Below, one piece after another: positions 27,807 through 39,500 of a stretch of 64,000 nucleotides of DNA (position 1 is the stretch's first letter; the number at the start of each line of letters is the position of its first letter). A model generated the notes under the pieces. That model did no database searches and was not told where the DNA came from. It was given only the letters and a program-made list of their open reading frames with translations. The DNA lies in the NCBI GenBank assembly GCA_033030425.1, contig JAUFSD010000021.1:310001-374000 (forward strand), in the 5' to 3' direction. This DNA comes from Verpa conica (taxonomy: Eukaryota; Ascomycota; Pezizomycetes; Pezizales; Morchellaceae). The translations under genes were made by a program, and so were the position numbers.

Positions 27807-29084
27807 TGTACCAAGATCAAGAAAAGTATATAGTTGGGATTATGGTCTTTTTCTGTTAGCTCTGGCGTGCATACCTCTAAATTTTTTGGGCCCTAAGAGT
27901 TCCGCACTGAGATTTTTGGGGATAATATGTGGCAATCTATTTATAAATTCTTAGAAAAATGTTTCATAGGGATATAGGAGCAATTTCTTTTTTTTCTGCT
28001 ACAAGTGGTAAATTGACGCCGAGTGATACCTTATGACCAAGCCTATTTTCTGATCATGATATATCACTCGTGATGATTTATAACAGTCCTATTGAGTAAA
28101 TAGGCCACAAATATGTTGCTTGACCGGGGAGTTCTTTTAATTGATTCCATTGTAGGCTCTATATAGATGTTCTTTCAATAGGCTACGCCTCCTACATAAT
28201 ATTCTCTAATATCTCTACCTGAAATTCCATAGAACGAAGCAAAGGTATCTAGGAAGTGCTATAGTTGAAAAGCTGTACTTGATTATATAAAAAAGTTGTT
28301 GGTAGGACTGCTATAGAAAGGGTATTGTAGATCCACATTGTCACGTGTCACGTGATTAACGTTGGGTCTCCGGGTAAGGTCAGGTGACCTCGTGTGAGTA
28401 TCTGGATTACTTAGTCATAAACTATACTTATTCTTGGCACCTTTGCACTGCATGCCAACCCGTTTTTATTCCTATTACGGTAGATGTGTTGTATTGTATG
28501 TGCTGACCTTTGTATAAGAGTAGGAGAGAGAATTCTGGAGTCCTGGGCTACTTATTAACCACTGCCGTTAGTGGTAGTTTTTATAGGGTCATGTGTTTTT
28601 TGTGGGTTTTATGTTGGTGTAATCTCGGGGCCTCAAAAGCATGCTTTTAACTAGATTTTATCTTGGTTTCTGTTGTACGGTTCGGTTATATGTTTCTTTG
28701 GATTAGCAATCTAGATTTGGTCTTAAATTTGGGTCGAAAATAAGCTTAGTTTAGTGACCGACTTTACTACCCTGGTATAATTTCTAAGAAGGGGTAGGGC
28801 CTACGGTGGCTGCGCAGCAAAAGCAACCGTTGGGGCTGGGAACGAGACTAGGGTAGAGGGTAGTATAATGATTTCTCGATGTTTTGCCTTGGGAAAACTG
28901 TATACAAGGGAATGGGGAGTATTTGTCCTCTAAGGTTTTATGTGATATAAAAATAGCCCACCTTGTGAGAAAAATGCTTTATAAATTTACATTATATAAT
29001 ACCCTTTCATCCCAGTCTTACGCGTCTGTCTGCGCCATAATTTCTCCCAGCTTCTCAAAAAGCAGTACAATCACGTCTATCCTC
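27807..29084. other. Intergenic, A/T-rich
   Basis: No gene seen. It holds a 51-bp foldback (28020-28070) and a doubled E-box, CACGTGTCACGTG, near 28344-28356. Open frames here are short and lack coding signals. Confidence 0.5.
28020..28070. repeat. 51-bp foldback with TATCACTCG arms
   Basis: CGAGTGATA at 28020-28028 and its exact complement TATCACTCG at 28062-28070 face each other across 33 bp. The same nonamer occurs seven more times elsewhere in the window, so the arms may be the ends of a very small mobile element. Confidence 0.45.
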
Positions 29085-30530
29085 TCACGATACGTGGATC
29101 ATCTCACCAAATATCCCCCAGTGCAACAATCTTTTAACCACACGTTCATCACCCCCAGGATTCAATGCCCATTCAAAAACCGTATCCTCTCCTTCTACAG
29201 CGCCCACATCTGCCCCATTCACCATTAGCAGGTCAACAAGACTTACAGCATCCTCTCCTACATTTTGAACCGCCCAATGTAGCGCGGTGATCCCACAGTC
29301 ATTCTTAGCATTCACATCCGCACCTCTTCTTAACAACGCTGCAACAGCATTATTATGTAAACCCTTCGCAGCAAAATGTAACGCAGTCCACCCAGTATCG
29401 TCCCGCGCGTCGACGATAGCTTGAGCATCCAGGAGAAGGTGTATGATATCCACATTCCCGGCAATTGAAGCCCTATGAAGTGCGTTTGTACCCTTTATAG
29501 ATTGGTTAACCGAGATACCAGGCCAGTAGCTCAACATGGGTACTCTGTTGGGGCTACATTGGGCTCCTAGAGTTCTGTTTTTGGGGCGTGTCTCACTGGG
29601 GATAAGCGAAAATTCGGCTGAGAGGAGATATTGAACCATTTTTATATCGCCCAGATACGCCGCCCACCAAAGTGCAATTTGTCCATCGTTCTGGACCATG
29701 TTCCAGTGTTCCTCATTATCTGTGAGAGAGCAGTTATGCGACGGTGATATGAGAGGGAGTAGTTTCTGTAATAGTGTCGCAATCAGGTTTTCGGCAGACT
29801 TTGAGTGGGCTTTGGCTAATAAAGATATACGAGGCCTCTGCCTCGGGTCCGCGCCTAACTCAAGGAGCGTTATTGCCATGGTTTCACTATCTTCAAGACC
29901 CCTATAGTCGTTGCTTAAGCAAACCATCAATGGTGTCTTTCCAAATTGGTCCCGGATATCAACATCTATGCCTAATTCTTCCACTAGTACTCTAACCACA
30001 TCTGCCCGGCCGTAAGTAGCTGCATTATGAAGGACCGTGTTGCCGGCACCACCAGGGTGCTGTAAACTTGCTGCATTTTCCAAGAGTGTCCTGATAACAC
30101 CAGGGGTGGTACTTCTGCACTGGGCTGCACAATATAGTGGTGTGAGACATGTGCTATTCCGCGCATCTACGTTTGCGCCTTTCTCGAGAAGTACTCGCAC
30201 GATGGACTCGTGGCCATGTTCGGCGGCAACGTGGAGCGCTGTCTGGTGCTTTCCTTTGCTGTCGTCGATGATATCTACGTCTGTTTTATAGCGTTCTGGC
30301 AGGTCATTCGAGAGTAGTAGGCGTACTAGCGGCTCATAGCCTCGCCGTGTGGCCCAGATTAACGCTGGAACTAGATGCCTGCCTTTTGGTTCTACGGCGG
30401 CTTTGAGAAAGAGGTGGAAGAGGAGGGAGTAGAAGTAGTGGGCTGTCGAGAGAAAGTGGAGAAGGTCACAAACAGATAGTTCGGAGGCTATTATCAGTTG
30501 GAGTTCGGGGGGGAGGGAGATGAGCGACAT
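29085..30530 (-). CDS. F-box and ankyrin-repeat protein, 481 aa
   Basis: This is one uninterrupted frame with no introns. Residues 3-40 (ISLPPELQLIIASELSVCDL, then LHFLSTAHYFYSLL) form an F-box-like helix set. F-box proteins bind Skp1 and bring targets to SCF ubiquitin ligases. From about residue 55 come eight or nine ankyrin repeats, for example TALHVAAEHGHESIVRVLLE, TVLHNAATYGRADVVRVL, ALHRASIAGNVDIIHLLLD, and TALHFAAKGLHNNAVAALL. These probably hold the target. An inserted segment of low repeat similarity (about residues 225-320) separates two repeat blocks. F-box/ankyrin genes are an expanded family in filamentous ascomycetes, and the substrate cannot be told. The lack of introns and the nearby NLR remnant and transposon debris are usual for this fast-evolving family. 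Confidence 0.85.
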   Translation of the reverse strand: MSLISLPPELQLIIASELSVCDLLHFLSTAHYFYSLLFHLFLKAAVEPKGRHLVPALIWATRRGYEPLVRLLLSNDLPERYKTDVDIIDDSKGKHQTALHVAAEHGHESIVRVLLEKGANVDARNSTCLTPLYCAAQCRSTTPGVIRTLLENAASLQHPGGAGNTVLHNAATYGRADVVRVLVEELGIDVDIRDQFGKTPLMVCLSNDYRGLEDSETMAITLLELGADPRQRPRISLLAKAHSKSAENLIATLLQKLLPLISPSHNCSLTDNEEHWNMVQNDGQIALWWAAYLGDIKMVQYLLSAEFSLIPSETRPKNRTLGAQCSPNRVPMLSYWPGISVNQSIKGTNALHRASIAGNVDIIHLLLDAQAIVDARDDTGWTALHFAAKGLHNNAVAALLRRGADVNAKNDCGITALHWAVQNVGEDAVSLVDLLMVNGADVGAVEGEDTVFEWALNPGGDERVVKRLLHWGIFGEMIHVS

Positions 30531-30603
30531 GCTAGGCTAGTGGTATGGAGGGCTATGTAGTGGTAGTAGTTTTGGACTCGAGGCTGAGGAGGGTTTCACA
30601 GGT

Positions 30604-30611
30604 CTTATATA
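30604..30611 (-). promoter_or_regulatory. TATA-like element of the F-box/ankyrin gene
   Basis: TATATAAG on the minus strand, 74-81 nt before the start codon at 30530. The position suits a TATA box; function is inferred. Confidence 0.4.
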
Positions 30612-30889
30612 CTCAAGGGGAATCTATGGTGGAGCAGTTTAGTGAAATCACAGAGTGGTAAGTGAGGCAAGAGGCTGCAGACGCAAGTTGTGAAGAATAC
30701 TCTACAACCTGCGCCTTACTGCAGCCAACATGAAGTAGGTTGGTTGGCAAATACCCAATCAAAGTCTCGAATCTGAAGTGTCACGTTTCTCGACTTTTGT
30801 TACAGGGTGTGGGCTTACTAAACATATGTGCGTATGATTCATGGTATGTGGGCGTGCAGCTAGTTACCCGGCGTGAAATACTAGGCAGC

Positions 30890-31322
30890 AGCATCTTGAG
30901 ATATCACTCGTTGAAGCAGTGATTAGTAAGCAAGCAGTTGGACGTTCTACGTTGTTGGACCTGCCATATGCGCCCGCACGTGCGCGGGGTGGCCTCAGCG
31001 CATCTAAGAAAATTCGTTACTCTGAGCAGGAGGCGGTTTATACCAGAGCCTGCAATCCCTACCGCAGCGGAGCAAATCTTCTTAATAGAATGGTCATGGA
31101 TTTGAGCGGCCAGCATTGTACTGTTATCCCGCTGCGCTTTATTAGAGAATTCAGGCCAAGTACTAAATCTAGAATACACTTTGCTAAGTCAAGATTAAAA
31201 TTAGCAAATGGATACACTGTCTGCAAGTTGCAATTCTAGAAATTGCAGCCCTGTATTGCGTCACGAGCCTATCTCGCCATTATATTTCCCTTTTAGGGAT
31301 GTCTCAATACTTTAGCCCCGAG
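30890..31322 (-). mobile_element. Truncated Tc1/mariner-like element, one end kept
   Basis: The right end (31300-31322, TGTCTCAATACTTTAGCCCC then GAG) is followed by TA, the Tc1/mariner target dinucleotide. It matches the terminal inverted repeat of the small element at 46679-46858. Inside, shared words (AAGGGAAATATAA, CGTGACGCAAT and a CCGCTCA-ATCC-TGAC block) also match that element, so both belong to one family. A broken minus-strand frame to about 30904 reads like a helix-turn-helix start (AAQIHDHSIKKICSA, then SGINRLLLR). The other end and the catalytic core are gone. Confidence 0.6.
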
Positions 31323-33238
31323 TACAGGCAGGCCAGACGCAAGCCACTCCTCCCCAGTAGCCTTAGAAAGCTTTAGGAGTCACTTCGCTAGGCCATATTT
31401 AGAAAAAGACCTTGACCCTCTAATACAACCGTGCATTTATAACATATTCAAACCAGCACTCATTTAGTAAATACGATGTTGGAAGTTTGCTGTACCGCCG
31501 AGTAGGACAGGCTTTGTTCTCTCTCTAGTATCGGACGGATGAACTGTTAGAGGGCCACTTGTACCACCAAATCAATCTAGACAGACTTTGCCTTCAAGCC
31601 AGCCAGCCAGCATAGGACTGTATTGTAGTAGCAGAACTGTTTTGAAGAAGGTCCTTTGAGAGCACAAATACAAAGCCAATAGCTTTGGAAAATATCCTAT
31701 AACCATAAAATAGAGCCCCTTGGTCATAGCGTATGGCATCAACCCCTCCAAAACAAACTTAACCTATATTGGCCTTCAGTTACCCCTATAAATACATGCA
31801 CTAATTAATACTAATTACAAATTCCCATCTCAAACCTCAAAATACTTGTATACATCTAATGCTTACTGCCTACGTAACCTGGCGGTAGCTAGTATCGTGG
31901 TATTAGTATGAGAATGATAAAATAAATAAAAGCGGAGTTGAAACTATCGCCATAATTAATAGATTATATAGTACAGCTAGGTTATTTCAACGATTTTCAG
32001 CATATACGCGACTACTATATAAACCATAATTACCTCTTCATGCATTGATATCCCATAAAAAAGTATGAAATCCTAACCTAACCAGTAAAAACGGATATTC
32101 GCCTAAAGCTCTCTAGCTAGAGAGCATAGAGCACTAGGTGTATTTTTTCGAGAAATTGACCCTCTATATATATATCTCCTGACAGAATTAAAAGTCTTCA
32201 GGGATCTTTCTGTGCTTTTTACGAAGACTAAGCCTACCAGGTGCCGACTTTAAGGGTTAAGAATCTACATAAATAAGGTTTTCTTGGAGAGAGCTTTTTT
32301 ACTGATGCCTCAGCTAGAACTAGGGATATGGATGAATTGTGGAGTATTTAAATTTATTTGAGACGTAGAATATACGTATTTTTCAAAGGTGACTTTCTTT
32401 ACCAAGCTATGGGATAATTCACGGGAAAGAGTGTCAGTAGCATCATCATGAAATATCACTCGTTAAATTAACTATGTACCAGGTGTGCTTGGTCTACCAC
32501 CCATATATATCTAATCTGGTAAGCTTGGTAGCAATTACGAGTATTCATAGTGAGGCTTAGATTGATCATGTTGCGAAGTAGTATAAACTCGAGCCAGTGT
32601 TAAGCCAGGTGATTCGTAGGGACAGAAAAAATCGAAGCATCTTCACCTATAGAATTACATTATGGATACTATATTAGAATATGTCAGAACAGCCTATGAT
32701 TTTAGAAGTAGTGCAATAGGATTTCAGAGTATTTAGAACTAGCTAAAACTCTATAAGACAAGTCACGTCATCAAACGCCTCCTAAATCATCTTCATTTTC
32801 TAAAAATGACTAGTTGCACTTATGGGTAATCCTAAGCTAGACTTATATTACTAGCTGGGCAGTACTTATAGCAAAGGTACTTTTCATCCTTGTGTAGGGA
32901 TATTAGTAGCGAAATATCTATACATATTAATTTCATAACCCCCTCGAGCTATTCAATCTACTATCGTAGAACTGAAACTCATTTATACTCCATGTACTTA
33001 TGATTAATTCACTCAAATCTCGTTTATAACTATAGCTGTTTCAGCTATCATCCAATCTACCTCGCTGAAAATGCTAGTCGTCAAGTCTCCATACAAACAT
33101 AATTCCCGTAAAACATTAACACCAACGCTTAAGAACGAAACAAAGCCCATATCAAAAAAAATTCAAAAGCCAAAAAAACCCCAATATCCAACCAGGAAAT
33201 AAGAACTCCATATGATGCCCTATTAACCCTCATACCCA
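31323..33238. other. Intergenic, A/T-rich
   Basis: No gene seen. It includes a short (TA)n run near 32166 and one TATCACTCG motif at 32454-32462. Confidence 0.5.
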
Positions 33239-34428
33239 TTAGAACCCCTCCGGTAATGGTTCCAAGTCCAACCCACAAACATCCATCCTCTGCCTCGCCC
33301 AAAGGTTATAAAGTGATTTCCACACCCTTTCATCATCCGACCGTTTCGGTCTAACTTTATCTAATATGCTCTGTGGTATTGCATACCATGGCTTCGGGGT
33401 TTCATCATCCTCGAAATTAACATAGTAGCTTTCTTCCCGTATCTTACCTGGGCTCCAATTACTTTTCTCACCCAGCACATACCGGTCATGCTCATCCGCA
33501 CGAAACTCAGAGATAACCGTACCATAAGGGTGCTGCGGCAAAATTAGAGCGTGGGAAGTATAGAGCGTATTAATGAGTTCTATTGGAGACTTTGCTATGC
33601 CTTTTTTCAAAGCATCCTTCACTCGTTTGAGCTCCTGGTCAGAGGGCTCTATAAGGAGGAGATGGTCAGATAGTGGGTTCTCAGCCTGCTTTTTCTGAGA
33701 GCGCCAGTATGCTCTGATGCCTGCAACAGGGGCAGAGGGGGCATTGAAAAGCAACTCGTCGAGGTTCTTAAGAATCATTCCAGAGGGGTCCAGGTGTAGA
33801 ACACGCGTGTATTCTGTCTGGGCGAAAGCGTGTAGTAAAGACACAGCTGGCGCACCCTCAGCTACCACTGGAGTCAGAACTCACCTTCTCCAAACAAGAG
33901 GTCGTTTAGCGGAAGAGGGGGGGGCAGACCTTCAAATAAAGGGCTTACTGCCTTAATAATAACACCATACCGTTGCTCTGCAACCTTTAATAATCGATTC
34001 CACCTCCCTTTCTCATCCGCAATCCAGGAGTGCGGATAAATCAATACCTTATCCGCCACAGTCCCCAGCCTATCCAGCTCGGCCAAAATCATGATTGAAT
34101 TACATAACTCCTCCTTTTCTGAGACGTATTGAACGTATGCTAATTTCCTCTTACTACTGCTGCTGAATAACCGTGATTTCTTACTATCTGTCTGGTCCAT
34201 CAGATGGAACCCCGATTTCGAGGATTTTGAAGACGACTTTTTTGCATAGTGTGGGTTAAGAGCCTGCTGCATAGCATTTAATGATCTCTGTTGTAGGACC
34301 CATCCTGAGTAGAATAGTAGGAATGAGAAGAAGAACACTAGAACTAGTTTAGCTATGTCTTAGGGATTCTGATAACATCGGGGGCACGTACCGATCAATG
34401 CAGCAATCCTCAACGGGAGGCGGCTCAT
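33239..34428 (-). CDS. GT8-like membrane-anchored glycosyltransferase, possible 17-nt intron or frameshift
   Basis: Exon 1 is 34392-34428 (M-S-R-L-P-L-R-I-A-A-L-I), intron 34353-34391 (39 nt, GTACGT...CATAG), exon 2 34352-33885, and exon 3 33867-33239. Removing the 17 nt at 33868-33884 gives 377 aa. An N-terminal signal anchor (KLVLVFFFSFLLFYSGW) is followed by a Ser/Lys-rich stem, then the fungal glycogenin/GNT1-like fold: LAYVQYVSEKEELCNSIMIL, DKVLIYPHSW, LLHAFAQTEYTRVLHLD, ILKNLDELL, AYWR, and near the end YYVNFEDDETPKPWY. It is probably a Golgi type II membrane enzyme using a nucleotide sugar. Relatives carry an Asp-x-Asp metal motif after VLHL; here the text is D-P-S-G, so catalysis is doubtful. 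If the 17 nt are not an intron, the gene is broken by a one-base lesion and may be a recent pseudogene. Confidence 0.7.
33868..33884 (-). other. Candidate 17-nt micro-intron (or frame lesion)
   Basis: The minus strand reads GTGAGTTCTGACTCCAG: an ideal donor, a CTGAC branch-like word and a CAG acceptor packed into 17 nt. Read through, it gives a TGA stop; removed, the two halves of the glycosyltransferase join in frame. The length is far below known fungal introns, so a one-base indel is the simpler rival. Confidence 0.35.
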
Positions 34429-35230
34429 GTTGTGTGGGGCAGGATCTCTTGAAAGACAGTATAATGCAATGGGAATAATAGAAGGAGGCCGAGTTCCGGT
34501 GATACAAGCAGCTTCTGAGGGGGGATGTTGGGCTGGCTTTAGGGAGCTGTGGGGTCTGTTATGTTTTTCAATAGTCGTTGCTAGGGCAACAGGGAATCGG
34601 GGAAATGATTTTCCACCCCGGAGCCCACCACCACAATAATTTCAAAAGGACTGTTTAATAATTTAATAATGTAGAGATTCTAGCTGGATATGTTCTTAGT
34701 CGTATAAAAAGAAAATAATTAGGAAAATAATTTTAAATAAAAACCCTAGTCTCTCTGAAGTCATGGTACTAAAAGCAGCAAAAACATCTTCGTAAGTAAT
34801 GTCTAGTCTAAATCCTAATTCGTTTTCATTTCTCTTCTTGTCGCTAGGGTGAGTTGTTAATTTGAGCGGTTTGTAATTAGGTAATTAAAGGAGCGGCATA
34901 CCCTCGATAAAACACACAGTACAAAGCTTATGCGCTAGATTTTTGGTTCGCTCTAGTGTCGCGACTAGCGAGTCTTCTATGCGGGCAGCCGTTCTATGCT
35001 TTGAGTGTTAAAAGCGTGGATTTCTAGAGATTATCAGGCCTCAGGTAACCTACTTGTGTGTCTATTCAAGAGGCTTAATAAAAACTACTCCTAAAAGGTT
35101 AATAGAGAGACAAGTGGTCTCGGCGCTGCGTCGTGTTCTCCGTGGGGTGTCCTAAAAGAGCTTGTTAAACCACAGAGAAATTAAAAGTAACGAATCAGAA
35201 CTCACCCCACGAAGCTCCTGCTCCTCCCAA
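34429..35230. other. Intergenic
   Basis: Promoter side of the minus-strand glycosyltransferase gene and 3' flank of the next gene. No gene is supported. Confidence 0.5.
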
Positions 35231-36082
35231 TCAAGGGCTACCTCTGTAGGCCTTGCAGCTCCCGTTTTCGTTTGTTGGAGGTGGGAGAGGAGGCACATAG
35301 CCAGGGATGGCGCCCTCCTTTACAGCGATCCGTGCATAAAGAGCGTTTGGATCATCGACCGGATCGGCGACAAGGAAGTTTCGAAGGCTGAAATTTAAAT
35401 CCTCTGACTGGGCACCTGTAGGCAGAAAAGGTCCGATATTTTTGTGCGTAGGGCTGGAAGAGCGGCTAAGTGCAAGGGGGAATCGGCAAAAATCCTTGGT
35501 GACAGCCCTCTCGGCTACTTGATCGACCACTTGCATGGATCTGACCTTGAGCAACCCATACTCCTGCTCTAGGGCTTGCTGGCTCAGCCACTGGTCGGCG
35601 TAGGGCTGTGAAAGGTGTGGAGGTCGGATGATATTACATGTATTCATTGGTTCGCTAGTGAATGGAGGGAAAGGGGGTAAATGACCAGGAGCGACACGAC
35701 TCCCCTTTACAGCAATTCTTGCGTAAAGGGCATTTGGATCTTCGACTGGGTTGACAGTCAGGAAATTTCGAAGGTTGAAATCTAAGTCCTCCAGCGGAGC
35801 TGCAGAGAAGAGTGATCCGCTGCTCTCGTGCGTAGGGTTAGGGGAGTGGTATTGCGTGGGTCTCATAAGCGGGGAGAAGTCGATTTTGGTGACAGCCCTC
35901 TCGGCAGCTGGGTTGGCTATTTGCATGAATTCCCGCTGGAGCGCCTTGTACTCCCGCTCGAGGGTTTGCTGATGCAGCCACTTGTCAGCGACGGGCTGGG
36001 AAAACTGTGGCGTTGTAGTGGCTGTGTGGCCACTAGTTGGCCTGTTACTAGGAGCAAGTGAGAAGTGAGAAGATGGCATCAC
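35231..36082 (-). CDS. Unknown protein made of two copies of a ~120-residue module, 283 aa
   Basis: One open frame with no introns, starting with two methionines. The protein is a tandem duplication. Copy 1 (about residues 24-142) and copy 2 (about 153-272) share in order: S-Q-P-x-A-D-x-W-L-x-Q-Q-x-L-E-x-E-Y, then A-E-R-A-V-T-K, a Ser/Pro-rich spacer, E-D-L-[DN]-F-[NS]-L-R-N-F-L, D-P-N-A-L-Y-A-R-I-A-V-K, and a Pro-rich tail (PPFPPFT, PPLPPPT). Each copy has a helical, possibly coiled-coil first half (WLHQQTLEREYKALQREF). There is no signal peptide or membrane segment. I do not recognise the module. The two copies are kept in frame with conserved motifs and diverged spacers, which argues for a real protein. 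A copy of the dispersed repeat lies 200 bp upstream of the start. Confidence 0.7.
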   Translation of the reverse strand: MMPSSHFSLAPSNRPTSGHTATTTPQFSQPVADKWLHQQTLEREYKALQREFMQIANPAAERAVTKIDFSPLMRPTQYHSPNPTHESSGSLFSAAPLEDLDFNLRNFLTVNPVEDPNALYARIAVKGSRVAPGHLPPFPPFTSEPMNTCNIIRPPHLSQPYADQWLSQQALEQEYGLLKVRSMQVVDQVAERAVTKDFCRFPLALSRSSSPTHKNIGPFLPTGAQSEDLNFSLRNFLVADPVDDPNALYARIAVKEGAIPGYVPPLPPPTNENGSCKAYRGSP

Positions 36083-36282
36083 GGAGAAAGGGAAAGACGT
36101 GAGCGTGCGAGCTTGGTGATAGAGATTATTGCTGTAAATAGCTCTGCGTGTGAGCCTCTGAAATAGTCCTAGTCTACAGTAATTTCACAACTACGGAAGC
36201 AGTGGTAATGATATAAATGCTCGTCGTTTGTGGGTGGTTTGATAAAGCTTTGCACCGATCATTTGTGCGGTGGGTGGGACCT

Positions 36283-36572
36283 GAGGGGGGTTTTAACAAT
36301 CCAGGCTTTGAGGCTCTAAAGGTGGTTCGCAAAGCCCAAAAAACACATAGTTGTGCGCAGTTTCCGGGCGGAAAAGGCGGTTTCTGGTTCGCTTTCAACT
36401 CAACAAGGTTGGTTCCCCCCCCCCCCAGGATAGATGCGCACAACTTAAGTACCACAGACTTTTTATTTATGTGTGCTCTGGTGCGTAGTGCGAAGAGTTT
36501 TGCCCCCATACGGCCCTCGGCTTATGTGGCAACATTCCTTTTCGGACATCAGCTCAGTGCAAACACCACGGC
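36283..36572. repeat. Dispersed repeat, copy B
   Basis: Same family and orientation as 2591-2887. It differs by scattered substitutions, a poly-C expansion near 36414-36427, and a changed 3' end after GGCAACATTC. It lies 200 bp upstream of the module-duplication gene, as copy A lies upstream of the EST1-like gene. Confidence 0.75.
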
Positions 36573-39500
36573 TTATGTTGCAATTGCTACTCTTCTTCCG
36601 TGGGATGACTAGACATAGATCTATACTCTTTTCATAGGTCACTCACTATACACTATATATGTTAAATCACCACCACTTTGATGGGGCATCATTTTCACGG
36701 AGTTAAAGGGTACCAGGGCGTAGATACATTACATTTATGTATCATAACACCGGAGTTTTGTGACGAAGCGACTCCAGCTTCGTTACACCAGGCCATACAA
36801 GGGATTGAACCCTAACCCATTCATATATATATATATACCAACCATATAGCTATATAGAGCCAGAAATTGTGACGTTACCGTTAAAAAGGTGTTGAGCCTT
36901 AGGATATATTTAATTACTTATCTATAGTGCTGAATTGCTTTACTGTTGTGTTTCTAAATCGTGAGGGTATTCTATCTGATGGACTAATAAAGAAATAATG
37001 AAAATATCACTCTCGGCTTATTAATGAATTAATGAGGGGAAAAAAAACCTCTCTCGATCTCGGCTTGTGGGCGGGGGGAGGGGCTTGTCACCTGCAAGTA
37101 CGAACGTTATAACGCTAAAAAAAAACGGACTTTGATATATATATACAGCAATTATTTCGCGTGTAAGATCTGCGTCAGTTTCTTCAGATATTATTCAAGT
37201 AACAAGAACAGGTATATAGCCCAGAGGGTTTTACGAGGCCCAATGACCTACTACTATTGAGCTGTAATATATATAGTATTTGTAGCTGACTCTATCACCT
37301 GGTATTGATTTGGTGGCAGCAGATACAGGGAACTATAATTCCCCGTAATATATCTCCTGCGGTTAATTATGGTGCCTTAGGTCCCTATAGTAGGGAGTTG
37401 GGTAGTAGAACCTGTGTAAATGTCGGCTGTTGGCCTGCAGTTCAAGGACTCCTAAAGAGACCAATGTAAACAGGCGAGATCCCATTACACTGCGAAACGT
37501 GACATAACGATTTATTGACTTCATTTGTCCACATGGTAATGGCAAATACTAAGCGATGGTTAATTATAGGATTCGGACCAATAGGCCACCAGGTTTCACT
37601 AGCAACGTGGCAGCTCGATCAGTGCTTAAGTATACTGTGTTTGCCATTACCCAGGGCTCGCCATCACCCGTAAACGGCTGAAAGTCCCAGGGGGATATAT
37701 ATACATAGCCTCTGGTAGAAAAGATCGGGGGCAAGGGTAGCCGACAAGGGTTCTTGGGCCAATACCATTGCTAGATTCTTTTCCGGGAATGTGAAAGGCC
37801 AACTAAGGCCCCGAATCTAAGGTATACTAATTTGCCACTGAACCCTTAAGTCCTGTTCGCACCCATAGTCTTATAGCTACACGTGATATTCTTGTTCGTA
37901 AAATCACTGAGACTATAACAATGAACCGCGGAGGGAATGGTGGCATGGGTTCTATGGCTCTTCAGCTTAGCTGGACGGCTCATGTATGTCTCATGATCAA
38001 GATGACTCTGTTGAGAGCTCACATATGTAGGATAAGGGCTCTAGCTGGGTTCTTACAGAACTTGCGAATTACTTTTAATATGTATACCTGTTTAGAAGAA
38101 TATCTATGTTAGGATTGTGATATTTTCTTAGTACAATATGTATTTACCGTATAAGTGCATGTAAGTCACTCTGACATGGATAACACCGCGGCCCCAGATG
38201 CTACCAACAGAGTGTGGGGGGATTGAGGGTGAGACCACTAGGTGTGCTTAATTAAGTCGATCAGAAATGTCAGCTTTACTCAGTAAGCAGTTACCTCTGG
38301 TCTAGGACCATGGCTAGATCTTTCCGATTACTTCTAATCAAAGAATAGAAATTCGATATAAGGGTACGGCCGAGCGAAAGCTCCGTTGCAGAGCCGCATA
38401 AAATAAGAGCCGCTGGAGTCACCAAAGGGGGGTTACCGTTTCGATCGGCCACAATAAACAGGCTGTGTGATGTGTCATGAGAGTGGGATATCTGAGGTTG
38501 CACTAAGAAATGTCAAGGGTAGACCAGTTAGCTACGTAGATTAGAGCCTCATTTTTGGTATTCGGTGGCAAAAGCACAGTGACCGTAGCCAACTAGACAC
38601 TTTGATTCCAGATGTTGCGGAATTGAGTCGAAACAATAGGCCAGCCACCCTAGCCAATCCGAATTCACTGACATGCATATTTAGTGGGGTGTAAACTTGT
38701 TGGTTTTGTAACGCCTAGCTAGGCGGGCTCCCCGGATTCGCTAAAAATGGACATGGTCTGCCTTACAAGTTACAATCGGGAATACGGGGGCCGTTGACAA
38801 TGTCAAGCGGAGTACAAATTCCAGTTACTCAATTCCCTAGCGCGCTAGTACCTAGAAGACCTATCACCCGGACACGACTATGCTAAAAGCACTAACAAGG
38901 ATTTCGTCCCGGAATTCTGATCGACCTCGTCCGAGTAGCACTTCCCATAAAGTAGCGTCTCGTTAAAATAGTCGCTATAAGAAATATCCTTGCGATACGT
39001 TAAAAGTCTCTAGAGCTTTCCACATACGTCATACGGCACTCTATTTACGAGGATATCCTAGCGATAATTCTCAATCTTGCGCGGATAATGTTCAGTACAT
39101 TGTCTAATAATCAGGTGAAGGCAAATCATAACGCTAAGATGAAACCCCCCATATACAGCTGACGGCAAAAAATATCAAGAAACCAGGATCTATTAACGAG
39201 GTCTTGTGACCAATCAAACTCTAAGAATCTTCGCCAAAATCTAAAAAGCAAATAGAAGTCCTGAATTTCTTGTCTTATGTTTCTCAATCTTTTTTGCCGT
39301 CCGCTGTATAGTACTATAATTTATGTCTGGTAGTAATTGGTCACAATAGAGGCTTAGTGCCATGTTGCATGGTAGGCACACTAGCTATGTACAGCCCCAA
39401 CGTTGAGCCTCGTACTAAACCTTATGTAAAAGTGACAGGAGAGCTGTATAGCAGCAGCCTTATTCTGTCTATCCTATAAAGTTAATAACCTTACGAGTTA

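Noticed and set aside
36217..36612. 131-codon open frame on the plus strand
   Set aside because: It lies in the dispersed repeat, is not kept open in the other copy, and crosses a poly-C run.
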